Shown here in pieces: positions 1-5,394 of a stretch of DNA of 5,545 nt. Location: contig CAMLSI010000367.1 in NCBI GenBank assembly GCA_946482585.1, positions 1 to 5,545 of the forward strand. Reading direction: 5' to 3'. The notes under the pieces are model-generated. The model made no database searches, was not told where the DNA came from, and saw only the letters and a list, made by a program, of their open reading frames with translations. Each line of letters begins with the position of its first letter. The first letter of the stretch is position 1. The stretch is from an uncultured Lysobacteraceae bacterium. Its GTDB lineage: Bacteria; Pseudomonadota; Gammaproteobacteria; Xanthomonadales; Rhodanobacteraceae. The translations under genes and the position numbers were made by a program.

Positions 1-724
1 CGGCGACGAACATGTCCGGCTGCGGCGCGCTCTGGAAAGCCGCCTGGGCCAGCTCGACCGTCGTGGCCATGAGCCGGTTCATCTGATTGCTGGTTTCCTG
101 CATGTCGCGCAGCAGGCGCAGGCGGATCTCGTCGAGGCGCTGGCCGGAAAACTGCGCATTGAGGAAATTGGCGACCTGTTCGAGCTCGCTCGGCGAATAG
201 GCCCGTTCGAGCTCGATCACGCGGTTCTGCACCTGGCCGTCGGTGAACACGAGGATGACCAGGGTACGGCGCTGGTCGAGCGGCACGAAGTCGATATGCC
301 GGAACGGCACCTCCTGGTGGCGCGGCACGGTCACGACACCGACGAAATGCGTGACCTGCGACAACAGTGCGGACGCACTGTTGAGGAGGTCCGGCGTCGT
401 CGCGGTCGACGGCAACTCGCGCCGAAGCTCTTCGACCTGGGGCTGGCCGAGTGGCGTCACCTCGAGCAGGGAATCGACGAACAGGCGGTAGCCCTGCACC
501 GTCGGCACGCGGCCGGCCGAGGTGTGCGGCGCGGCCACGAGGCCGAGCTCCTCGAGATCGGACATGACATTGCGGATCGTCGCCGGGCTGACGTCGAGCC
601 CCGAGGTCTTGGCCAGCGCACGCGAACCGACCGGCTGGCCGTCGGCGACGTACTGCGAGACGAGCGCACGCAGCAATTGACGGGCGCGGGGATCGAGCGG
701 AAGACGAGGTGCGTGTCGCGACAT
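1..724 (-). CDS. hrcA: Heat-inducible transcription repressor HrcA (3'-truncated by the window edge)
   Basis: HrcA is a cytoplasmic dimeric repressor that binds CIRCE operators in front of chaperone genes and releases them on heat shock; in the family GroEL helps keep it active. Translating the minus strand from ATG 724-722 gives 241 codons, open to the left edge; the family is usually about 340-350 residues, so roughly the last third is missing. The N-terminal winged helix is recognisable: LDPRARQLLRALV (10-22), DGQPVGSRALA (28-38), SPATIRNVMSDLEELGLV (46-63) and the wing HTSAGRVPT (67-75). The following GAF-like part contains HFVGVV and FRHIDFVPLD, typical of the family. The start fits the position of the first helix in relatives, but no Shine-Dalgarno precedes it. 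The gene is divergent from recN, an arrangement known in xanthomonads, where grpE-dnaK-dnaJ usually follow hrcA (outside this window). No CIRCE-like inverted repeat is visible in the 94 bases upstream. Confidence 0.95.
   Translation of the reverse strand, partial: MSRHAPRLPLDPRARQLLRALVSQYVADGQPVGSRALAKTSGLDVSPATIRNVMSDLEELGLVAAPHTSAGRVPTVQGYRLFVDSLLEVTPLGQPQVEELRRELPSTATTPDLLNSASALLSQVTHFVGVVTVPRHQEVPFRHIDFVPLDQRRTLVILVFTDGQVQNRVIELERAYSPSELEQVANFLNAQFSGQRLDEIRLRLLRDMQETSNQMNRLMATTVELAQAAFQSAPQPDMFVA
362..383. repeat. Perfect 22-bp palindrome inside hrcA
   Basis: Ten-base arms CAACAGTGCG and CGCACTGTTG are exact inverse complements separated by GA. The palindrome lies within the hrcA coding region and covers codons of about residues 114-121 (reading N-S-A-S-A-L-L). 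A similar residue pattern is, as I recall, common in xanthomonad HrcA proteins, so part of the symmetry may come from protein conservation. No function can be assigned from sequence alone. Confidence 0.6.
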
Positions 725-732
725 GGGGATGC

Positions 733-760
733 AGCATAGCAGGACCGTCGCGATGTCTTG
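733..760 (-). promoter_or_regulatory. Candidate hrcA promoter (weak -35, extended -10)
   Basis: Read on the minus strand, TGC-TATGCT (extended -10, hexamer at 738-733) is preceded after 16 bases by CAAGAC (760-755), a poor -35. Transcription from it would begin near 726, only one or two bases before the hrcA ATG at 724, implying a leaderless or nearly leaderless mRNA. This fits the absence of a Shine-Dalgarno. The call is tentative: the -35 is weak and no sigma-32-type consensus is seen. Confidence 0.3.
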
Positions 761-787
761 GGGCTTGAGACGCCTTCGCGCTAGAGT
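758..787 (+). promoter_or_regulatory. Candidate recN promoter
   Basis: TTGGGG (758-763) and TAGAGT (782-787) are separated by 18 bases and followed by a GC-rich start region. The expected start near 793-796 leaves a leader of about 25 bases before the recN ATG. The -35 overlaps the -35 of the candidate hrcA promoter, so the two divergent promoters would be back to back. No LexA-type operator (CTGT-N8-ACAG, or the TTAGTA-type xanthomonad form) is visible in 725-818. Confidence 0.45.
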
Positions 788-808
788 GCGCGCCCTCGCC
801 CTGCGCCC

Positions 809-813
809 AGGAA
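809..813 (+). promoter_or_regulatory. Ribosome binding site of recN (decides the start)
   Basis: AGGAA ends 5 bases before ATG 819. The same frame is open further upstream to an ATG at 723, but only the 819 start has a Shine-Dalgarno and gives the normal RecN N-terminus. Confidence 0.75.
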
Positions 814-818
814 ACGCG

Positions 819-2492
819 ATGCTGCGCTCGCTGTACGTCAAGGACTTTGCCATCGTCGGCGAGGCCGACATCGCCTTCCGGGCCGGCCTCAGCGTGGTCA
901 CCGGCGAAACCGGTGCGGGCAAGTCCCTGCTCGTCGACGCACTCCTCCTGCTCAGCGGCGGCCGCGCCGACGCCGGCGTGATCCGCGCCGGCTGCGAACG
1001 CGCCGAACTCACCGCGGAGTTCGATCTGTCGGACGCCGCCGCCGCCCGCGACTGGCTCGCGCAGGAAGACCTCGACGACGACGATGCCTGCCAGCTGCGC
1101 CGCGTGATCCGCGCCGAAGGCAGCTCGCGCGCCTGGATCAACGGACGGCCGGTGACCCTGGCACAGCTCTCCGCCCTGGCCGAACACCTGATCGAGATCC
1201 ACGGCCAGCACGAACACCAGGCCTTGCTCGATCGCGGCCACCAGCTCGAACTGCTCGACGCGTTCGGCGACCATGCCGCGGAACGCGCCGCCGTGCGCGA
1301 GCCGGCGCGGCGCTGGCGCGAGATCGGCCAGCGCATGGCCGATCTCGGCGGGGCCGCCGACCACGGCGAACGGCTCGCGCTGCTGCAACGCCAGCTCGAG
1401 GAACTCGATCGCCACGCGCTCGGCGAAGCCCAGCTCGCCGAACTCAACGAGTTGCACAAGCGCCTGGCCAACGCCGGCCAACTGGTCGCCGGCAGCGCCG
1501 CGGTCGCGGAACTCGTCGACGGCGACAGCGAGTTCGCAGTGCGCCGTTCGCTCGCCCGCGCGCGTCAGGAACTGGCCCGGCTGGCCGAAGTGGACCCGGC
1601 GCTCGCGCCGTCGGCGGAAGCGATCGAAAGCCTCGAGATCCAGCTCGGCGACATCGCCGATGCGCTGTCGCGCTATCAGGACGGCCTCGAACTCGATCCC
1701 GAACGCCTGGCCGAGACCGAAGCGCAGCTGTCGAAACTGCATGAGCTGTCGCGCCGCCATCGCCTGCCGATGCACGAGCTCACGGCGCGCGCCGAGGAAA
1801 TCCGCGCCGAAGTCGACACCTTGCGCAATGCCGGCACGCTGCTGCAGACGCTCGAACGCGAACGCGCTGCCGCCGTCGCCGACTATGCGAAAGCCGCCGA
1901 AATCCTGAGTCGCCGCCGCCGCGAAACGGCCACGCGGTTCGCGACGGAGATCTCCGCACTCATGGGTGAACTCGGCATGGCCGGCGGTCGCTTCGAGGTC
2001 GCGCTCGAGGCCGCGGCGAAATCCGACCCGGACGCGCTCGGTGCCGAGCGCTGCGAGTTCCTCGTCAGCGCCAATCCCGGTCAGCCGCCGCGCGCGCTGC
2101 GCAAGGTCGCTTCAGGCGGCGAACTCTCGCGCATCAGCCTTGCGATCGAAGTTGCCGCGCTCGGGCTCGACGACGTCGGCACCATGGTGTTCGACGAAGT
2201 CGATTCGGGCATCGGCGGCGCCGTCGCCGAAGTCGTCGGGCAGAAGCTGCGCCGCCTGGGCAGCGCGCGCCAGGCGCTGTGCGTCACGCACCTTGCGCAG
2301 GTCGCGGCGCAGGGCCACCAGCACTTCCGCGTCAGCAAGCAGGCCGTCGACGGCCAGACCTTCACGCGCATCGCCGCGCTCGACGACAAGGCACGCCGCG
2401 ACGAGATCGCGCGCATGCTCGGCGGCATCGAGATCACGAAGGAATCGCTCGCCCATGCGAAACAGATGCTGGAACGCGCCGCGCGCGACTGA
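819..2492 (+). CDS. recN: DNA repair protein RecN
   Basis: RecN is a cytoplasmic SMC-like ATPase that works in recombinational repair of double-strand breaks, holding DNA ends or sister duplexes together near RecA. The product is 557 residues, the usual length of the family. The start MLRSLYVKDFAIV is the standard N-terminus. Walker A is GETGAGKS (29-36, Lys35). The stretch HGQHEHQ (128-134) is the RecN-specific segment after the N-terminal lobe. A charged, Leu/Ala/Glu/Arg-rich coiled coil runs from about 150 to 365. The C-terminal lobe holds the ABC signature ASGGELSR (431-438), Walker B MVFDEVDSGIGG (456-467, catalytic Glu460) and the switch histidine in CVTHLAQVAA (His491). All catalytic residues are intact. 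The gene stands alone between divergent hrcA and the B12 leader. In many bacteria recN is SOS-induced, but no LexA box is evident here. Confidence 0.97.
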   Translation: MLRSLYVKDFAIVGEADIAFRAGLSVVTGETGAGKSLLVDALLLLSGGRADAGVIRAGCERAELTAEFDLSDAAAARDWLAQEDLDDDDACQLRRVIRAEGSSRAWINGRPVTLAQLSALAEHLIEIHGQHEHQALLDRGHQLELLDAFGDHAAERAAVREPARRWREIGQRMADLGGAADHGERLALLQRQLEELDRHALGEAQLAELNELHKRLANAGQLVAGSAAVAELVDGDSEFAVRRSLARARQELARLAEVDPALAPSAEAIESLEIQLGDIADALSRYQDGLELDPERLAETEAQLSKLHELSRRHRLPMHELTARAEEIRAEVDTLRNAGTLLQTLERERAAAVADYAKAAEILSRRRRETATRFATEISALMGELGMAGGRFEVALEAAAKSDPDALGAERCEFLVSANPGQPPRALRKVASGGELSRISLAIEVAALGLDDVGTMVFDEVDSGIGGAVAEVVGQKLRRLGSARQALCVTHLAQVAAQGHQHFRVSKQAVDGQTFTRIAALDDKARRDEIARMLGGIEITKESLAHAKQMLERAARD

Positions 2493-2507
2493 GCGCCGCG
2501 CAGTCGC
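2485..2507 (+). terminator. Hairpin overlapping the recN stop; weak terminator candidate
   Basis: GCGACTG (2485-2491) and CAGTCGC (2501-2507) form a perfect 7-bp stem around a 9-base loop, with the recN TGA at the stem-loop junction. No T-run follows (CACCACACTCC), so intrinsic termination would be inefficient. It may instead protect the 3' end of the recN message. Confidence 0.3.
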
Positions 2508-2523
2508 ACCACACTCCATCGCA

Positions 2524-2553
2524 TTGGCGCTGCGGATCCCGGCCTGCTAACAT
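2524..2553 (+). promoter_or_regulatory. Promoter of the cobalamin operon (extended -10)
   Basis: TTGGCG (2524-2529) lies 18 bases before TAACAT (2548-2553), which carries the extended -10 dinucleotide TG at 2545-2546. The predicted start, about 2559-2561, falls at the first bases of the riboswitch P1 helix, as expected for a transcript that begins with the aptamer. This agreement between two independent predictions raises confidence. Confidence 0.6.
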
Positions 2554-2557
2554 CCGC

Positions 2558-2743
2558 GCCGCTTCAGGTGGCGACTGGCCTTCAGACGTCCAGACGCTTA
2601 AACGGGAAGCCGGTGAACAACCCGGCACTGCCCCCGCAACGGTGAACGAGCACAGCGCGGCAACACGCCACTGGAGCGATCCGGGAAGGCGCCGCGTCGG
2701 AGCAAGCCTCCGCTCGTGAGTCCGGAGACCGGCCTGCAGCGGT
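2558..2743 (+). promoter_or_regulatory. Cobalamin riboswitch aptamer
   Basis: This RNA element binds adenosylcobalamin-type corrinoids and lowers expression of the genes downstream. The conserved core is present in order: AACGGGAAGCCGGTG (2601-2615), CGGCACTGCCCCCGCAAC (2623-2640) with GGTGA after it, GCCACTGG (2667-2674), CGGGAAGGC (2682-2690), and the B12 box GAGTCCGGAGACCGGCC (2718-2734). By eye, GCTTCAGGT (2561-2569) pairs with GCCTGCAGC (2732-2740) as P1 with one mismatch, extendable to 2558/2743. CTGG/CCAG (2575-2578 and 2590-2593) would be P2. CGGAG/CTCCG (2698-2702 and 2708-2712) makes a variable hairpin before the B12 box. The position directly upstream of btuB is the classic one. 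Family membership is secure, but the subclass (AdoCbl versus aquo/methyl-Cbl selective) is judged only from the long peripheral domain. Confidence 0.95.
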
Positions 2744-2887
2744 CCACTCGCGATGCGAGCCGGGCCTGGTGGTGCTGCGGAGGGCGGCGTCGCGGCGAAC
2801 GAGCCCCCGGCCTGTCCCCCGCTGCTTTCCCTCCGCGAACCGATTAATTCGCCGTTCGACCGCGCGGGTGAGCGCGGAGGAAGACTC
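2744..2887 (+). promoter_or_regulatory. btuB leader / riboswitch expression platform
   Basis: This stretch between aptamer and btuB has no convincing gene and no U-tract terminator. It contains a hairpin CTCGC-GAT-GCGAG (2747-2759) and three complementary segments. GCGGAGGG (2777-2784) is the exact complement of CCCTCCGC (2829-2836). CCTCCGCG (2830-2837) is the exact complement of CGCGGAGG (2873-2880), which contains the btuB Shine-Dalgarno. A local hairpin CCGCGC-GGGTGA-GCGCGG (2860-2877) also takes in the start of that Shine-Dalgarno. The first two pairings cannot coexist, which is the layout of a translational switch. How ligand binding selects between them, including any L5-L13 kissing contact, is not resolved by eye. 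Confidence 0.6.
2876..2882 (+). promoter_or_regulatory. Ribosome binding site of btuB
   Basis: GGAGGAA ends 5 bases before ATG 2888, a strong Shine-Dalgarno. It fixes the start even though the frame is open upstream to an ATG at 2753. It is the segment covered by the competing leader helices. Confidence 0.85.
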
Positions 2888-4741
2888 ATGCACCGTACGA
2901 TGCTTTACGCGGCCATCGCCGCGCTCCTGACCCTGCCCGCTGTCTCGACCCGCGCCGAACCCGCGCCGCATACGCCGGAACTCGACGACGTCATCGTCAC
3001 CGCGACGCGTACCGCGGTAACCGTCGACGACACCCTCGCTCCGGTCAACGTGATCACGCGCGAAGACATCGAACGCCTGCAGGCGCGCTCGCTGATCGAT
3101 CTGCTGCGCGGTCTGCCGGGCGTATCCATCGCCAACAACGGCGGTCCCGGCAAGCAGACGTCGCTGTTCCTGCGCGGCACCGAATCGGATCATCTGCTGG
3201 TCCTCGTCGACGGCGTGCGCGTCGGCTCGGCCACGGCCGGCAGCGTCGCGTTCCAGGATCTGCCCGTCGATCAGATCGAGCGCATCGAAGTCGTGCGCGG
3301 GCCGCGCTCGAGCCTCTACGGTTCCGAAGCGATCGGCGGCGTCATCCAGATCTTCACGCGCCGCGGCGCCGGCCAGGGCCTGAATTCGAATTTCAGCGCG
3401 ACGCTCGGCAGCTACCGCACGCGCGAAGCAACCGCAGGCATCGGCTTCAACGGCGAAAGCGGCTGGCTCAACGCCCATCTCGCCCATGCCGATACCGACG
3501 GCTTCAATTCCTGTCGCGGCCAGGCATCGCCCGGAGCCGGCTGCTTCGCCGATCAACCCGACCGCGATCCGTACCGCAATTCCTCCGTCACGCTCAACGG
3601 CGGCTGGCGCTTCGGCGAAGCCGGAGACCTGCAGGCGCACGCGCTGCGCGCCGAAGGTCGCAGCGCCTATGACGGCAGCTTCGTCGACGAGTCGGTCTAT
3701 CGCGAGCAGGTGGTCGGCGCGAAGCTGCGCCTGCAGGCCCACGAGCGCCTCGTGGTCAGCGCGAGCGCGGGCCAGAGCCAGGACTATTCCGACAACTTCG
3801 GCAACGGCGTGTTCAAGAGCAAGTTCGATACGCAGCGCGACAACTACTCGCTGCAGGGCGACATCGGCGTCGCCGAGCATCAGCTGCTCAGCGTCGGTGC
3901 CGACTATGTCGACGACCAGGTCGACAGCACCACGGCCTACGAAGAGAGTTCGCGCAGCGTGACCGGCGTGTTCGCGCAGTACCAGGGTCAGTTCGGCGCA
4001 CACGATTTCCAGGCCAGCGCACGCAACGACGACAACGAACAGTTCGGCGCGCACTCCACCGGCGGCGTGGCCTGGGGCTACGCCTTCGGCGACGGTCTGC
4101 GCCTCGTCGCGAACTACGGCACCGCGTTCAAGGCACCGACGTTCAACGAGCTGTACTTCCCGGGCTTCGGCAACGCGAACCTCAAGCCCGAGGAATCGCG
4201 CAGCGCCGAGATCGGCCTGCGCGGCACGACCGGCGGCAGCCGCTGGGAACTGCATGCGTTCCAGACGCGCGTCGACGAACTCATCGCCTATGACGCGGCG
4301 ATCTTCGCGCCGGGCAACGTCGACGAGGCACGCATCCGCGGCCTCGAAGCCAGCTGGACCGTCGATGTCGCGGGCTGGACCGTCGACAGCAGCGTGACCC
4401 TGCTCGACCCGAAGAATGATTCGAACGGCGCCAACCACGGCAACATCCTGCCGCGACGCGCGCGCCAGTCCGCGCGCGTGGATCTCGACCGCCGCTTCGG
4501 CGCGTTCGCGATCGGCGCGACCGTGAATGCCCAGGGCGAACGCTACGACGATCTCGGCAACCGGCGTCGTCTCGGCGGCTACGGCACCCTGGACCTGCGC
4601 GCCGAATACGCCGTCACGCCGGAATGGCTGATCCAGACGCGCGTCGTCAACGTCGCCGACCACGACTACGAAACCGCCGCGTTCTACAATCAGGCCGGTC
4701 GCAGCTACTACGTCACCCTGCGTTATCGTCCGGCCCGTTGA
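2888..4741 (+). CDS. btuB: TonB-dependent vitamin B12 outer-membrane receptor BtuB
   Basis: BtuB imports cobalamin and related corrinoids across the outer membrane, powered by TonB-ExbB-ExbD. The product is 617 residues; E. coli BtuB is about 614. A signal peptide (1-23, hydrophobic core from Met5 to Val19) likely ends at TRA|EP. The TonB box is DDVIVTATR (33-41). The plug follows, with INGGxG-like ANNGGPGKQ, LFLRGTESDHLLVLVDGVRV and ERIEVVRGPRSSLYGSEAIGGVIQIFT, matching BtuB closely. The barrel fills the rest; AYDGS (Tyr261-Asp262) aligns with the Tyr-Asp pair of the calcium-binding extracellular loop in E. coli BtuB, and RLVANYGTAFKAPTFNELY and ARIRGLEA are typical of the family. Two cysteines (209 and 219) may form a loop disulfide. 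The protein ends ...LRYRPAR, four residues past the expected terminal aromatic. The upstream riboswitch and downstream btuM/cobO support cobalamin, rather than siderophore, as substrate. Confidence 0.93.
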   Translation: MHRTMLYAAIAALLTLPAVSTRAEPAPHTPELDDVIVTATRTAVTVDDTLAPVNVITREDIERLQARSLIDLLRGLPGVSIANNGGPGKQTSLFLRGTESDHLLVLVDGVRVGSATAGSVAFQDLPVDQIERIEVVRGPRSSLYGSEAIGGVIQIFTRRGAGQGLNSNFSATLGSYRTREATAGIGFNGESGWLNAHLAHADTDGFNSCRGQASPGAGCFADQPDRDPYRNSSVTLNGGWRFGEAGDLQAHALRAEGRSAYDGSFVDESVYREQVVGAKLRLQAHERLVVSASAGQSQDYSDNFGNGVFKSKFDTQRDNYSLQGDIGVAEHQLLSVGADYVDDQVDSTTAYEESSRSVTGVFAQYQGQFGAHDFQASARNDDNEQFGAHSTGGVAWGYAFGDGLRLVANYGTAFKAPTFNELYFPGFGNANLKPEESRSAEIGLRGTTGGSRWELHAFQTRVDELIAYDAAIFAPGNVDEARIRGLEASWTVDVAGWTVDSSVTLLDPKNDSNGANHGNILPRRARQSARVDLDRRFGAFAIGATVNAQGERYDDLGNRRRLGGYGTLDLRAEYAVTPEWLIQTRVVNVADHDYETAAFYNQAGRSYYVTLRYRPAR

Positions 4742-4751
4742 GGCCGGTCCT

Positions 4752-4779
4752 GCGGCGGCAGCCGGCCCGCTGCCGCCGT
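4752..4779 (+). other. Strong intercistronic hairpin between btuB and btuM
   Basis: CGGCGGCAGC (4753-4762) and GCTGCCGCCG (4769-4778) form a perfect 10-bp stem with loop CGGCCC, plus a closing G-T at 4752/4779. No T-run follows (CGCGCATCCATTTCG), so it is unlikely to be an efficient intrinsic terminator. More likely roles are RNA stability, partial attenuation or different expression of receptor and downstream genes. Confidence 0.55.
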
Positions 4780-4799
4780 CGCGCATCCATTTCGCCGCC

Positions 4800-4804
4800 A
4801 GGAG
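4800..4804 (+). promoter_or_regulatory. Ribosome binding site of btuM
   Basis: AGGAG ends 7 bases before ATG 4812, a good Shine-Dalgarno at normal distance. No promoter is obvious in the 70-base gap after btuB, so btuM is probably read from the riboswitch-controlled transcript. Confidence 0.75.
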
Positions 4805-4811
4805 TTAGTCC

Positions 4812-5393
4812 ATGAAGTTCCTGCCCACCGCCAAGCAATCGCTGATCCTGCTCGCACTGATGCTCCTGATGCTGGCGACGCGCTATCACCACTTCGGCAC
4901 GGTGCTGCACCTGCCCGACGCATCGATGGCGATCTTCTTCGTCGCCGGCTTCTACCTCGCCGGCACGGTCGCGCTGCCGCTGTTGATGCTCGAGGCCGGA
5001 CTCATCGATTACATCGCGATCACGATGGCCGGTGTCAGTGATTTCTGCGTCACTCCGGCCTATTCCATGCTCGTGGTCGCCTACGGCGTGCTCTGGTACG
5101 GCGGCGCGTTCTACGCGAAGAAGTTCTACAGGCCGCAACTGTCCTCGGCGCTGCCGGCCGGCCTGATCGCGCTGGCGAGCTGCCTGCTGTCGTTCCTCGT
5201 TTCCAACGGCTCGTTCTACTGGATGGGCGGCCGCTACGCCGAGCCGCATTTCGCCGAATTCGCCGCACGCTTCATGCAGTACATGCCGAGCTTCGTCAGC
5301 GTCGCGATGGCGTACATCGCCGCGTTCGGCGTGGTGCACGCGATCGGCGTGATCGCGCTCGGCGACAAGCACGCCGGCGTCACGAAGGCCTGA
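4812..5393 (+). CDS. btuM: BtuM-like cobalamin transport membrane protein (ECF S-component type)
   Basis: BtuM proteins are small inner-membrane proteins of Gram-negative bacteria, related to substrate-binding S-components of ECF transporters and implicated in cobalamin uptake. The product is 193 residues, the right size, with about six hydrophobic segments (roughly 9-23, 36-58, 62-74, 82-100, 112-131, 160-183), short loops and a basic segment YAKKFYRP (101-108). Conserved-looking stretches are RYHHFGTVLHLPDASMAIFFVAGFYLAG (about 24-51) and GVSDFCVTPAYSM (74-86). Cys79 in the second corresponds in position to the cysteine (Cys80, from memory) that binds cobalt and removes cyanide from cyanocobalamin in Thiobacillus denitrificans BtuM. 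There is a second cysteine at 124 in a membrane segment. Placement between btuB and cobO behind a B12 riboswitch strongly supports a B12 role. No ECF ATPase or EcfT gene is in the window. Identification is from length, topology and context, without a homology search. Confidence 0.8.
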   Translation: MKFLPTAKQSLILLALMLLMLATRYHHFGTVLHLPDASMAIFFVAGFYLAGTVALPLLMLEAGLIDYIAITMAGVSDFCVTPAYSMLVVAYGVLWYGGAFYAKKFYRPQLSSALPAGLIALASCLLSFLVSNGSFYWMGGRYAEPHFAEFAARFMQYMPSFVSVAMAYIAAFGVVHAIGVIALGDKHAGVTKA

Positions 5394-5394
5394 C

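Noticed and set aside
296..739. A plus-strand open frame opposite hrcA
   Set aside because: The minus strand gives an unmistakable HrcA winged helix; this frame is Arg-rich and has no motif.
723..818. In-frame ATG at 723 as an alternative recN start
   Set aside because: The added 32 residues are Arg-rich and unlike RecN. The start lies upstream of the candidate promoter, whereas ATG 819 has AGGAA and the standard family N-terminus.
2753..2887. In-frame ATG at 2753 as an alternative btuB start, adding 45 residues
   Set aside because: No Shine-Dalgarno precedes it, and the extension is Gly/Ala/Pro-rich and would bury the signal peptide. The ATG at 2888 has GGAGGAA and gives a normal signal sequence.
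2744..2887. Intrinsic terminator as the riboswitch output
   Set aside because: Several GC-rich stems exist, but none is followed by a run of T. The only AT-rich patch (GATTAATTC) is not placed after a stem in the needed way.
4353..4386. Direct repeat GCTGGACCGTCGA, two copies 21 bases apart in btuB
   Set aside because: It encodes WTVD twice seven residues apart, consistent with neighbouring beta-strand segments of a barrel. It is short and in frame, with no sign of a mobile or regulatory repeat.
2582..4786. A 734-codon open frame on the minus strand across riboswitch and btuB
   Set aside because: It is the antisense shadow of a high-GC gene with GC-ending codons. The translation is low-complexity Ala/Arg/Asp/Val with no recognisable domain, and it crosses the riboswitch. 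The plus strand encodes a clear BtuB.
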